Shown in pieces: positions 8,243-16,800 of a DNA stretch of 64,000 nt. Both the position numbers and the translations under genes were made by a program. The stretch covers positions 23,522-87,521 of the forward strand of contig CANLSM010000015.1 in NCBI GenBank assembly GCA_947493745.1, read 5' to 3'. This stretch comes from an uncultured Paracoccaceae bacterium (GTDB lineage Bacteria; Pseudomonadota; Alphaproteobacteria; Rhodobacterales; Rhodobacteraceae). Positions within the stretch are counted from its first letter, which is position 1. Every line of letters starts with the position of its first letter. A model generated the notes under the pieces. The model was not told the origin of the DNA, searched no databases, and was given only the letters and a program-made list of their open reading frames with translations.

Positions 8243-9135
8243 GGGGTCTGCACTCCCTGTCTGTTGAGTTTGATCGAATAGATACTGGTTGTTGCGGTGA
8301 TGAAAAGCTGTTGTTTGCCCCGACCGCCGAAACAGACATTCGAGACCAGTTCGGGGACCAGTATCTTGCCCAGAAGCTTGCCGTCGGGACTGATGCAATG
8401 AACGCCATCGCCAGCAGAGGACCAGATGTTGCCATCAGTGTCGAGGCGGAAACCGTCCGAGGCGCCGGGCTCGATCGTGTGGAAATGGCGGCCATTCGCC
8501 GGTGTGCCGGATGTCATGTCATAGACCCGCATATGCTTGGGGTCATCGCTGAACATCCGGCCGGTATCGGCGACGTAAAGCTTGCTCTCGTCGGGCGAGA
8601 AGGCCAGCCCATTGGGGCAGTTCATATCCCGGACCATCGCCTCGACCGAGCCGGTTTCCGGATCGATGCGGTAGACCTGACAGGGCAACTCGGACGGAGA
8701 CTTGTGGCCTTCATAGTTCGTCATGATCCCGTAATGCGGGTCCGAGAACCAGACCGAGCCGTCTGATTTCACCACCACATCATTGGGCGAGTTCAGCCGT
8801 TTGCCCTCAAAGCCGTCGGCCAGCGTGGTGATCGTCCCGTCATGCTCGGTCCGGGTGACGCTGCGCGAGCCATGTTCGCACGAGATCAGCCGTCCCTGAT
8901 GGTCGCGGGTATGACCATTGGCGAAGTTCGAGGGCGCACGATAGGTGCTGATTCCGATATCGGGTGTCCATCTCAGGATGCGGTTGTTGGGGATATCGGA
9001 GAAGAGCAGGCAGTCCGCATCGCCGAACCACACCGGCCCCTCAACCCAGTCGAACCCGGTGGCATGTTGTTTGACCGGCGCATTGCCCAGCACGTAGCTG
9101 TTGAATACCGGGTCATAGCTTTCGAAGAATGACAT
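8239..9135 (-). CDS. SMP-30/gluconolactonase family protein
   Basis: Six-bladed propeller of 298 residues from the SMP-30/gluconolactonase/LRE family. Metal-binding motifs are visible: the Glu in DWVEGPVWF, Asn-Asp in LNSPNDVVVKSDG, and the Asp in VADTGRMF. It would hydrolyse an aldonolactone to the open acid, feeding gluconate metabolism. The ATG at 9135 has an AAGGGGAAGG ribosome site 4-13 bases upstream; an upstream in-frame start at 9174 would lie inside the operator and is rejected. The gene is coupled to gnd. A LacI-type operator (9160-9173) sits directly ahead of it, shared with the divergent GlcG-like gene. Confidence 0.9.
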   Translation of the reverse strand: MSFFESYDPVFNSYVLGNAPVKQHATGFDWVEGPVWFGDADCLLFSDIPNNRILRWTPDIGISTYRAPSNFANGHTRDHQGRLISCEHGSRSVTRTEHDGTITTLADGFEGKRLNSPNDVVVKSDGSVWFSDPHYGIMTNYEGHKSPSELPCQVYRIDPETGSVEAMVRDMNCPNGLAFSPDESKLYVADTGRMFSDDPKHMRVYDMTSGTPANGRHFHTIEPGASDGFRLDTDGNIWSSAGDGVHCISPDGKLLGKILVPELVSNVCFGGRGKQQLFITATTSIYSIKLNRQGVQTP

Positions 9136-9159
9136 TGACCTTCCCCTTTCAGTCATTTC

Positions 9160-9173
9160 TGTTAACGATAACA
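9160..9173. promoter_or_regulatory. LacI/GntR-type operator O1
   Basis: TGTTAACGATAACA is a near-perfect palindrome with a central CG. It lies in the 71-base divergent gap between the SMP-30/gnd operon and the GlcG-like gene. The identical 14-mer recurs at 10707-10720, and close variants at 11807-11818 and 11865-11876. It resembles known LacI-family sites for GntR/IdnR. Confidence 0.8.
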
Positions 9174-9206
9174 TCAGCTTCCGTCAAATTGTAAGGAGAC
9201 ATTCCC

Positions 9207-9623
9207 TTGGCCTTCGTCATGACCACCCAGACCCTGACACATTCCGCAACGCTGGCAATGCTAGCAGCCGCAGTGGAAAAAGCCGAGGAGATCGGCCAAC
9301 CGCAATGTATCGTGATTGTGGACGCAAGTGGCGAGCTTCTGGGTGAGCTGCGGATGACCGGCGCAAAGTTTCTCAGTCGCAAGAGCGCGCGGGCCAAGGC
9401 GGTGACGGCTGCCTCCATCGGGGCGCGCTCCACGGTGATCCCCGAGGCGGTCCGCCCGTTCATCGCCGCCGCGACGGAGGGCAATGTTACCGGTCTTCCC
9501 GGCGGTCTGCCGATCCGTCTGGACGGAGTTCTGTTGGGTGGTATCGGCATCGGATCAGGCTCGGGCGATCAGGACATTACGGTGGCAGAGGCGGCACTCA
9601 GCGCCATTGGGGCTGAGCTTTAG
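9207..9623 (+). CDS. GlcG/HbpS (DUF336) family protein
   Basis: Protein of 138 residues with the GlcG/HbpS fold: IVIVDASGELLGELRMTGA, KSARAKAVTAAS, and the glycine-rich GGLPIRLDGVLLGGIGIGSG. The start is taken as TTG at 9207 because AAGGAG (9193-9198) lies eight bases before it; the first in-frame ATG at 9219 would be 20 bases away. Members occur beside glycolate, glycerol and sugar-acid operons; some bind haem or cobalamin, others have no known activity. It is divergent from the SMP-30/gnd operon and shares its operator. Its TAG overlaps the TAA of the convergent idonate dehydrogenase gene. Confidence 0.85.
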   Translation: MAFVMTTQTLTHSATLAMLAAAVEKAEEIGQPQCIVIVDASGELLGELRMTGAKFLSRKSARAKAVTAASIGARSTVIPEAVRPFIAAATEGNVTGLPGGLPIRLDGVLLGGIGIGSGSGDQDITVAEAALSAIGAEL

Positions 9624-10657
9624 GCACTGGCAAAACTGATCTGCGCCTTGACTGCCTGGCTGCGGTCACTGGCGATCTGAAAGGCGCTTTCGGCATCCGC
9701 CAGAGGCACGGTATGGGTGATCAGCGGTTTGACGTCGATCAGCCCGCCCTGCATCAATTTGACCGCAAGCTCGAACTCCTCGTGGAAGCGGAACGAGCCC
9801 TTCAGTTCCAGCTCCTTCGCGGTGATTGCCATCATCGGCAGGCTCATGTCGCCGCTCAGACCCAGTTGCGCGATGATGCCGCGCGGGCGCAGCGCGGCAA
9901 TCCCGCCCGCAAGCGCCTGCACGGCGCCGGAGCATTCATAGAGCACATCGAAATATCCCTTGTCGGCGGCGTACCCGTCCATCCGAGCCGCGCCGTCGGT
10001 CATGTTGATGACTTGATCCGCGCCGGACGCCTTGGCGATGCCAAGGGTGAAATCCGAAAGATCGGTCGCGACGATCTCGGCCGCACCTGCGCGCCGCGCC
10101 GCAAGGATCGACAGGATGCCAATCGGCCCGCAGCCGGTGACCAGCACACGCTTGCCGAGCATGTCACCCACCCGTCGCGTGGCATGAAGGCAAACCGCCA
10201 GCGGTTCGGCCATTGCGGCCTCTCCTGCGCTCAGCCCGTCTGCGGGGATGCATTGGCTGGCATCGGCCACCAGCACTTCACGAAATGCGCCCTGAATATG
10301 CGGGAAGGGCATGGCGCTGCCGTAGAAGCGCATGTTGAGGCATTGATTGTAGAGGGCCTCGTCGCAGAACCGGCAGTTCCGGCAGGGACGCGAGGGGGAG
10401 ATGGCGACAAGCTGCCCCATCTCCAGTCCCGCAACGCCTTCTCCCAGCGCCGAGACTGTACCAGAGACCTCATGGCCCAGCACCATCGGCTCCTTCAAAC
10501 GGATCGCTCCGAAGCCGCCATGGTTGTAGTAATGCAGATCAGAGCCGCAGACACCGCCGGTGGCGAGCCTGATCTGAACCTCGCCGGGCCCCGGTTCCTC
10601 CACATCCTGATCCTCGACGCGAAGATCTCCGGCGGCATGTATGACGATCGATTTCAT
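9620..10657 (-). CDS. idnD: L-idonate 5-dehydrogenase-like zinc alcohol dehydrogenase
   Basis: Medium-chain dehydrogenase of 345 residues. The catalytic zinc region is GGVCGSDLHYYNHGG and LGHEVSG. The structural zinc site has four cysteines in CRNCRFCDEALYNQC. The Rossmann motif is VTGCGPIGILS. GGxCGSDLHYYxHG is characteristic of L-idonate 5-dehydrogenase, which makes 5-ketogluconate. Sorbitol/xylitol dehydrogenases are the alternative reading. The ATG at 10657 has an AAGGAA ribosome site. The operator at 10707-10720 lies 50 bases upstream, the same 14-mer as ahead of the gluconolactonase gene. This gives a coherent idonate/gluconate pathway with gnd. Confidence 0.82.
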   Translation of the reverse strand: MKSIVIHAAGDLRVEDQDVEEPGPGEVQIRLATGGVCGSDLHYYNHGGFGAIRLKEPMVLGHEVSGTVSALGEGVAGLEMGQLVAISPSRPCRNCRFCDEALYNQCLNMRFYGSAMPFPHIQGAFREVLVADASQCIPADGLSAGEAAMAEPLAVCLHATRRVGDMLGKRVLVTGCGPIGILSILAARRAGAAEIVATDLSDFTLGIAKASGADQVINMTDGAARMDGYAADKGYFDVLYECSGAVQALAGGIAALRPRGIIAQLGLSGDMSLPMMAITAKELELKGSFRFHEEFELAVKLMQGGLIDVKPLITHTVPLADAESAFQIASDRSQAVKAQISFASA

Positions 10658-10703
10658 GTCTTTTTCCTTGCTGGGCGCGGGATCCGGTGATGCTCGCAGT
10701 ATT

Positions 10704-10976
10704 TTATGTTAACGATAACATAGGCCGAACATATCGGCGATGTCGAGATGAAAAGTGAGGCAAATGCAGTGGCGGGATCAAAGGCATTCCGCTCGCCTTG
10801 TCGCAGATGATGGCCCGCAGGTTCAGCCTGGTGGGGAACGTGTCGGGCAGCAGGATCGAGACGGTCAGGATCACCAGCCCGTACACTGGTGCGAGCCGGA
10901 TCAGTTTCCGGCCGCGGCTGAGGTTCTTCATCTCCAGACGGGTTGGTTCCAGCGCGCCGGATTCAAGGGAACGCAT
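10704..10976 (-). pseudogene. Truncated ribose-type ABC permease (RbsC-like) remnant
   Basis: The frame starts at 10976 and overlaps the end of the ATPase relic, as rbsC follows rbsA in intact operons. The first 60 or so residues resemble the N-terminus of RbsC-like permeases: a basic start, a first membrane segment (PVYGLVILTVSILLPDTF), then TRLNLRAIICDKA. Homology is then lost and the frame ends in the operator region after 90 residues, whereas RbsC is about 320. The body of the gene has been deleted up to the idonate dehydrogenase promoter. Confidence 0.65.
10707..10720. promoter_or_regulatory. LacI/GntR-type operator O2
   Basis: A second exact copy of TGTTAACGATAACA, extended to a 16-base palindrome by flanking A and T. 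It lies 50 bases before the idonate dehydrogenase ATG, where a repressor would block the promoter. Confidence 0.8.
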
Positions 10977-11766
10977 GGCTGGCCGCTTGACTGTTTCCGG
11001 CCACTTCCGCTGCCGAGACGGCCTGAATGAGGGACTCGGTGGACAAGGCGACGCCGGAGATCTCGCTCACCACCTTGCCGCGACGGAAGACGCTGGCGCG
11101 ATGACAGATCGTGGCGATCTCGTTGAAATCGGTGGAGACCACGATCACACCCATACCGCTTTTGTGCGCCTGAAACAGGAGCGTGAAGATTTCGGCCCTT
11201 GCGCCGACATCCACGCCAGCCGTCGGGTCCTCGGTGATCAGAAGCTTGCGCCCGGTCGAGAGCCAGCGACCCATGACGATCTTTTACTGGTTGCCGCCGG
11301 ATAGGGCTTCTATAGCAAGGCTGATGTCATTGGGGCTGAGACCAAGCTCCTCGCCCAGCAGACTTGCCTCTCTCGCCTCCGCCCTGGCGGATTTGAACGA
11401 AAACAGCGCGCGCCCCGACGCCTCGGGTTTGATATAGGCATTCTCAGGGATTGTGAGCGAAGGTGCGATTGACTCCGCCACTCGATCAGGCCGAGATCTA
11501 GATGGATGAAGGAAACCGCCTGCTACTCGTTCACCCGGCGAGGCTTGTGCGTCTAGGGTATGCCGTCGATCACGACCTAGCTGCTATCGCCTTGTTATCC
11601 CGCCCAAGACCTTGATCAGCGTTGATTTTCCGGCACCGTTTTCGCCCGGAAGAGCAAGGATCTCACGACGTGCCAGTCGCACGGAAGCGCCCTTGAGGGC
11701 CAGCGTGCCGCCGAATGATTTGACAATGCCATCAATGGAAAGCCCGTCCTAGGTCTGCTGAGCCAT
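10963..11766 (-). pseudogene. Degenerate sugar ABC transporter ATPase (RbsA/XylG-like)
   Basis: Relic of a double-ABC sugar transport ATPase. Reading the minus strand from an ATG at 11766, the sixth codon is already a stop. The first ABC domain keeps Walker A (GENGAGKSTLIKVLGG) and then hits another stop. After a gap comes the second domain (SLTIPENAYI, then ALSGGNQ). A TAA stop follows where QK(V/I) is expected, and then the domain continues with GRWLSTGRKLLI, DPTAGVDVGA and VIVVSTDFNEIA. An intact gene would be about 1,500 bases; about 800 remain. The centre, including the second Walker A, is deleted. Two operators lie just upstream, so it was the promoter-proximal transporter gene of this regulon. 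Confidence 0.85.
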
Positions 11767-11804
11767 TGCGCTTCCCCCTGGATTTCGGGCTTGTTAAGCG
11801 CCGC

Positions 11805-11820
11805 ACGTTACCGGTAACAT
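11805..11820. promoter_or_regulatory. LacI/GntR-type operator O3
   Basis: ACGTTACCGGTAACAT contains the perfect 12-base palindrome GTTACCGGTAAC at 11807-11818. It closely matches the known E. coli GntR operator consensus (ATGTTACCsGTAACAT). It lies between the ATPase relic and the divergent repressor gene. Confidence 0.8.
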
Positions 11821-11862
11821 TTCCCAGAATGACCAACATTGGCTCGCAGTGTCGAGATGGGA

Positions 11863-11878
11863 GTGTTATCGATAACGT
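11863..11878. promoter_or_regulatory. LacI/GntR-type operator O4
   Basis: Contains the perfect palindrome GTTATCGATAAC at 11865-11876, 58 bases from O3 centre to centre and 36 bases before the repressor start. The paired sites suggest repression of both divergent promoters and autoregulation, possibly with looping. Confidence 0.8.
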
Positions 11879-11911
11879 GATGGATGTGGCAGACGATTGA
11901 GAACAGGATAA

Positions 11912-12934
11912 GTGTCTAGAGAACGAAAGAAAACAAGCGCCGGACCGAAGCTGGCGGAGGTGGCCGAAGCGGCGGGCGTCTCCAAAATGACGGCGAGCCG
12001 GGTGTTTCGGGATGTCGGCGGGTTTTCCGATGACACCCGAAAGCGGGTGCTGGATGCGGCCCAGAGGCTCGGCTACGTGCCGGATCGGATCGCTGCGGCC
12101 TTCGGGTCCGAGGCCGCCTCGACACTTGTCGGGGTGATCGTGCCGCGTCTGACGGGCGGGCTCTTTGGAGGTGTGGTCGAGGGGATCGACCAGGCGCTTT
12201 CGCGGTTCGGCTATCAGACCATGATCGGAACCAGCGAGCATTCGCCGGAACTGCTGGAGAAATGGCTGCACTCGCTGCTTTCCTGGCGGCCTGCGGGCGT
12301 GATCCTGACAGGCCGGGGCCATTCGGCGGCGACCAATGCGATGCTGCGCGCGTCGGGATTGCCCGTGGTGGAGATCTGGGAACTGAACACCCGGCCCATG
12401 GATATCTCGGTCGGCATCAATCACTTCGATTGCGGGCACGAGATGGGCCGCTTCCTGTTGTCCAGAGGCCGTCAGCGGATCGGTTTTCTGGGTGCGGATG
12501 CGGGGGCGAACCGGATGTCCAGCCAGCGGCTGAGCGGGTTCCGGCAGGCGCTCTGTGACGATGGCCGGGATATCGTGGCGCAGGAGATTTTGCGCGACGC
12601 GCCGAGCTACTATTCCGGATTTTACGGCACCGAGATGCTTTTGAGCCGCAAGCCCGATCTGGATGCCATCTACTATCAGAATGATGCCATGGCGATCGGC
12701 GGTATCTTCTATTGCCAGTCCAGGGGCGTGTCCGTTCCCGGCGATGTCGGCATCGCGGGCTGGGGCGGGATGGAGATTGCCTCAATCCTGCCGCAGCGGC
12801 TGACGACAACCCGGATCTCGGCCATGGGGCTGGGCAAATCGGCGGCAGAGGCTCTGGTCGCGCGCATTCGCGGCGAACCCGTCCATGAAGTGATCGAGAC
12901 CGGCTCGCAGCTTGTTCCCGGTGCCACGGTTTGA
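11912..12934 (+). CDS. LacI-family repressor, probable GntR/IdnR-like gluconate regulator
   Basis: Regulator of 340 residues. The HTH is PKLAEVAEAAGVSKMTASRVF, followed by the hinge helix (QRLGYVPDRIAAAFGSEAAS) and a sugar-binding-type sensor (GVIVPRLTGGLFGGVVEG, then NDAMAIGGIFYC and GDVGIAGWGGMEIAS). The GWGG-type C-terminal motif and the GTTACCGGTAAC operator upstream fit E. coli GntR. It starts with GTG at 11912, with an AGGA site close by (11905-11908). It is inferred to bind the four operators between 9160 and 11878, and so control the gluconolactonase/gnd, GlcG, idonate dehydrogenase and former transporter genes. The aldolase gene follows after 41 bases in the same direction. Confidence 0.88.
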   Translation: MSRERKKTSAGPKLAEVAEAAGVSKMTASRVFRDVGGFSDDTRKRVLDAAQRLGYVPDRIAAAFGSEAASTLVGVIVPRLTGGLFGGVVEGIDQALSRFGYQTMIGTSEHSPELLEKWLHSLLSWRPAGVILTGRGHSAATNAMLRASGLPVVEIWELNTRPMDISVGINHFDCGHEMGRFLLSRGRQRIGFLGADAGANRMSSQRLSGFRQALCDDGRDIVAQEILRDAPSYYSGFYGTEMLLSRKPDLDAIYYQNDAMAIGGIFYCQSRGVSVPGDVGIAGWGGMEIASILPQRLTTTRISAMGLGKSAAEALVARIRGEPVHEVIETGSQLVPGATV

Positions 12935-12975
12935 TAGCGCTTTTGAAAAAGCCTCAAAAATACCGGGAGAGACCG

Positions 12976-13743
12976 ATGCCACCACCGAGAAACAAGTTCA
13001 AGGCAGCGATTGCGGCAGGGCAGGAACAGATCGGCTGCTGGCTGTCGATCCCGAGTGCCTATACCGCCGAGATGGTCGGCACGGCCGGGTATGACTGGGT
13101 GTTGATCGATGGCGAGCATGCACCCAACGATCTGAATGCAATGATCGCATCCATGCAGGCCCTTGAAAGCTCGGATGCCTCCGTTCTCGTGCGCCTGCCG
13201 GTGGGTGAGACCTGGATGATCAAGCAGATTCTCGATGCAGGGGCACAGACGGTTCTGATCCCGATGGTCGAGACCTCCGAAGAGGCGGTGGCGCTGGTCC
13301 GAGCAACCCGCTATCCGCCCAACGGCATCCGGGGCGTCGGGCCAACCTTCGCGCGGGCCTCGAAATTCTCCGGTATTGCGGATTACCTGCACACTGCGGA
13401 AAGCGAGATCTGCCTGCTGGTTCAGGTCGAGACGCAAAGGGGTCTCGACAACATCGAGGCGATCGGAGCGGTCGATGGCATTGACGGTCTGTTCATCGGT
13501 CCGGCTGATCTGTCCGCCGATCTTGGCTTCATGGGCGAGATGAATGCCCCCGAAGTGCAGGCGGCCATCAAGGACGCACTGGGCCGCATTCGTGCCACCG
13601 GGAAGGCGGCGGGCATCCTCACCATGGATCAGTCGCAAGGCAAGGCCTATGCGGGGATGGGCGCGAATTTCATCGCCATGGCCTCTGACGTGCTGATGCT
13701 CGTCTCATCGGCGCGCGCCAAGGTTGCGGACTGGCGCGGCTGA
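12976..13743 (+). CDS. HpcH/HpaI-family aldolase
   Basis: Aldolase of 255 residues from the class II, metal-dependent HpcH/HpaI family, which cleaves 2-keto-3-deoxy acids to pyruvate and an aldehyde. Family motifs are WVLIDGEHAPND, VRLPVGETWMIKQILDAGA, the metal-binding Glu and following residues in LVQVETQRGLDNIEAI, and GLFIGPADLSADLG. The ATG at 12976 has GGGAGA at 12965-12970. It is probably co-transcribed with the GntR-like repressor. Substrates of relatives include 4-hydroxy-2-oxoheptanedioate, 2-keto-3-deoxy-L-rhamnonate and 5-keto-4-deoxyglucarate. The sugar-acid setting favours the latter types, as an inference. Confidence 0.9.
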   Translation: MPPPRNKFKAAIAAGQEQIGCWLSIPSAYTAEMVGTAGYDWVLIDGEHAPNDLNAMIASMQALESSDASVLVRLPVGETWMIKQILDAGAQTVLIPMVETSEEAVALVRATRYPPNGIRGVGPTFARASKFSGIADYLHTAESEICLLVQVETQRGLDNIEAIGAVDGIDGLFIGPADLSADLGFMGEMNAPEVQAAIKDALGRIRATGKAAGILTMDQSQGKAYAGMGANFIAMASDVLMLVSSARAKVADWRG

Positions 13744-13796
13744 ATTCACGAAAACTGCACGATTGCGGACTTGAACCTACAATCCTGACCGTGCAA

Positions 13797-13832
13797 CCCT
13801 CTGAGATATCCTGATTTCGATATCTGAGAGGG
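13797..13832 (+). promoter_or_regulatory. Hairpin covering the ribosome site of the alpha-2-macroglobulin gene
   Basis: Arms of 14 bases (13797-13810 and 13819-13832) pair with one mismatch around an 8-base loop. The 3' arm contains GAGAGGG (13826-13832), the only ribosome-binding sequence for the ATG at 13840. It is followed by TTTCT, so it might instead be the terminator of the aldolase gene; the two roles are not exclusive. Confidence 0.55.
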
Positions 13833-13839
13833 TTTCTCC

Positions 13840-16800
13840 ATGCGCATTTTCAGCCTGGCATTTCTGGCATTGGCTCTGACACAACCGGCCATCGCGCAGC
13901 AGGGACTTCCCGAGAAACGGCCCGTCTATCAGAGCGACACGGATTTCTATGGCGGTGATCTGCGCTCGATCTTCGATACGACGCTGGAGATCTGCGAACG
14001 CAGTTGTCTGGCCGAGGCGGAGTGCAAGGCGCTGACATACAACACGCGCTCATCCGCCTGCTTTCTGAAGACGGACGTTGAAACGACGACACCCTATGAA
14101 GGCGCGTTTTCGGCCCGGATGGTCGAGGCGGATCGCGAGGCCCTCAAGACCGCTCGTGCCCGGCTGGCCGATCTTGATTTCCTGTCCGACTACATGCTGG
14201 AGCAGGCCCATCGTCAGGCTCTGATGCTGGCACGTCGTTATCCCCGCGATGACTGGACGGTTGAAGCGATGAACAAGAGGCTCGCGGATATGGAAAACCT
14301 CGGGTCCCGCGGTGGGATCATCGGCGCGCGCGAGCGTTTGGCAACATCGCTTGATACTGCTGACGCGTGGGTCCGGCTCGCCCGTGCCGCGCGCAGTTCG
14401 AGCAACAGAAACACGTCACTGAGTGCGGCGATCAACGCCTACTTGCGCGCGGAAACACCCTCGATGCAGGTCACGGCGCTTCGCTGGATCGCCGATGCGG
14501 TCGAAGCTCGCGGTGCCGGTCGCCAGGCGATCCCGGCGCTTCGTCTGGCACTGGCGCTCGAACCGGGCGAGGAGACACAGGATGCGCTCGACCGGGTGGT
14601 TGGTCTTTTCGGGTTCCGGGTGTCCGAGCATCGGGTGGATAACAACGCTGCCAATCCGCGCATCTGTGTGACGTTCAACGAGGACCTGGTGGAAGCGGGT
14701 GTCAACTATGGTGACTTCGTGCGCATCGACCGGGCGGACCTGCCGGTCGTGGCCGAGAAGCGTCAGCTTTGCCTTGAAGGGGTCGAGCATGGCGCCCGTG
14801 TCACCTTCACCCTGCGCGAAGGATTGCCGGCTGCCAGTGGCGAGGCCTTGCACAAGTCAAGCGAGATCAGTGTCTATGTGCGCGACCGCGACCCGTCGGT
14901 GCGGTTTGTCGGTCGGTCCTATGTCCTGCCGAAGTCTCAGGCCGCCTCGATCCCGGTTGTGGCCGTCAATGCGGAAGAGCTTGAGGTGTCGATCCACAGG
15001 GTGGCCGACAGAAATCTTGTCTCGGCCCTGCAGCAGGGTCTCGTCGGATCGCCGCTGAACGAAAGAGGTGGTGACCGGATCCGAGCGCGTCTGGGTGAGG
15101 AGGTCTGGCGCGGTTTTGCCGATGTCTCGACGGAGCTCAACAAGGACGTCACGACCGATCTGCCGATCGGCGACGCGCTGGGGGATTTTGAGCCCGGCGT
15201 CTACGCGATGCGTGCATCTGTCGTCGGAGCTGAGGATGATGGAGGCGCGGATGCGACGCAGTGGTTCATCGTTACCGATCTCGGCCTTGCCACGTTGAAG
15301 GGCAGTGACGGGCTGCATGTTTTCGTGCGTGGTCTTTCGGATGCGCAGGCGCGCGATGGCGTAACGCTGACACTGACTGCTGCCAACAATGAGGTGCTGG
15401 GTACAGTCATCACAAATTCCGAAGGCTATGCGCTTTTCCCCGCCGGCCTTACGCGTGGCGAGTTCGGCAATGTTCCGGCTCTGCTGACCGCCGGCAAGGG
15501 CGATGATTATGCCTATCTGGATCTCAGCGATGCGGCGTTCGATCTGTCCGATCGCGGGGTGGAGGGGCGCGCGGCCCCCGGTCCCATCGATGTCTTTGCG
15601 ACAACGGAGCGGGGTGTCTACCGGCCCGGCGAAACGGTTCACCTGACAGCGCTCGCGCGCGATGCGCAGGCCAAAGCCATTGCTGATCTGCCGCTGACCG
15701 CCATTCTGCGCCGCCCCGATGGGGTCGAGTTCACCCGGCAGACATTGGAGCGTGCGGGCGCGGGTGGCGGCACGCTGAGTATCGCTCTGCCGGAGTTGTC
15801 CCAGCGCGGGACCTGGCGTCTGGCGCTTCATGCCGATCCGGAAGCCGCAGCGTTGACTGACATGAGCTTTCTCGTGGAAGACTTTGAGCCGGAGCGGATC
15901 GACTTCGATCTGAGCCTGCCCGAGGGGGCCCTTGATCCCGATGCCTCGACCGAGCTTTTGATCGATGCGCGCTACCTCTATGGCGCGCCCGGTGCGGGAT
16001 TGCAGATCGAGGGTGATGTCAGGGTGTCGGCAGCAACGACGCTCGAAGGATTTGAGGCCTTTCAGTTTGGACTGGCTGACGAGCGTTTCAGTTCATTGGT
16101 GGAATCGTTTCCGGCAACACCTGAGACGGATGCAGACGGCAGGGCCGTGATCACCCTTGATTTGCCCCGGACCGAGCCGCAGGCCCGGCCGCTGAACATG
16201 ACAGCAACGGTGCGCCTGAAGGATGGCTCGGGCCGCCCCGTGGAGCGCAGGATCACACGGCCGCTGAAGCCGCAGATACCCCTGATTGGCATCCGGGCCC
16301 TGTCGCAGGGCGCGGTCGAGCAGGGAGGGCTGGCAAGGTTCGAGGTCGTTGCGGTGGGACGTGACGGGACGCAGATCGCGCTTGAGAATGTAAGCTGGAC
16401 CCTGTCGCGGATCGAGCGCGACTATCAGTGGTATCGCTACGGCGGCCGCTGGAACTTCGAGCCCATCGTGACGCGCGAAAGGGTCGCCAATGGCGTGCTG
16501 GATCTCGGTGCGGATGAGCCCGTTTCTCTGGAGGCACCGGTTGACTGGGGTGAGTATGAACTCAAACTCGCCAGCACCGATGGAGGATATACCGCGAGTT
16601 CGACGAAGCTCTACGCGGGTTGGTATTCTGCGGGGGCGGGCAGCGATACGCCTGACAGGCTGGAAGTGTCGCTCGACAAGGAAAGCTACGCGGTTGGCGA
16701 TGTCGCCCGTCTGCAGCTTCTGCCGCGCGATGCCGGTCAGGTGCTAGTCACCGTCGCAACCGACCGTCTGATCGATATGCAGACCCTTGCAGTCAAGGCC

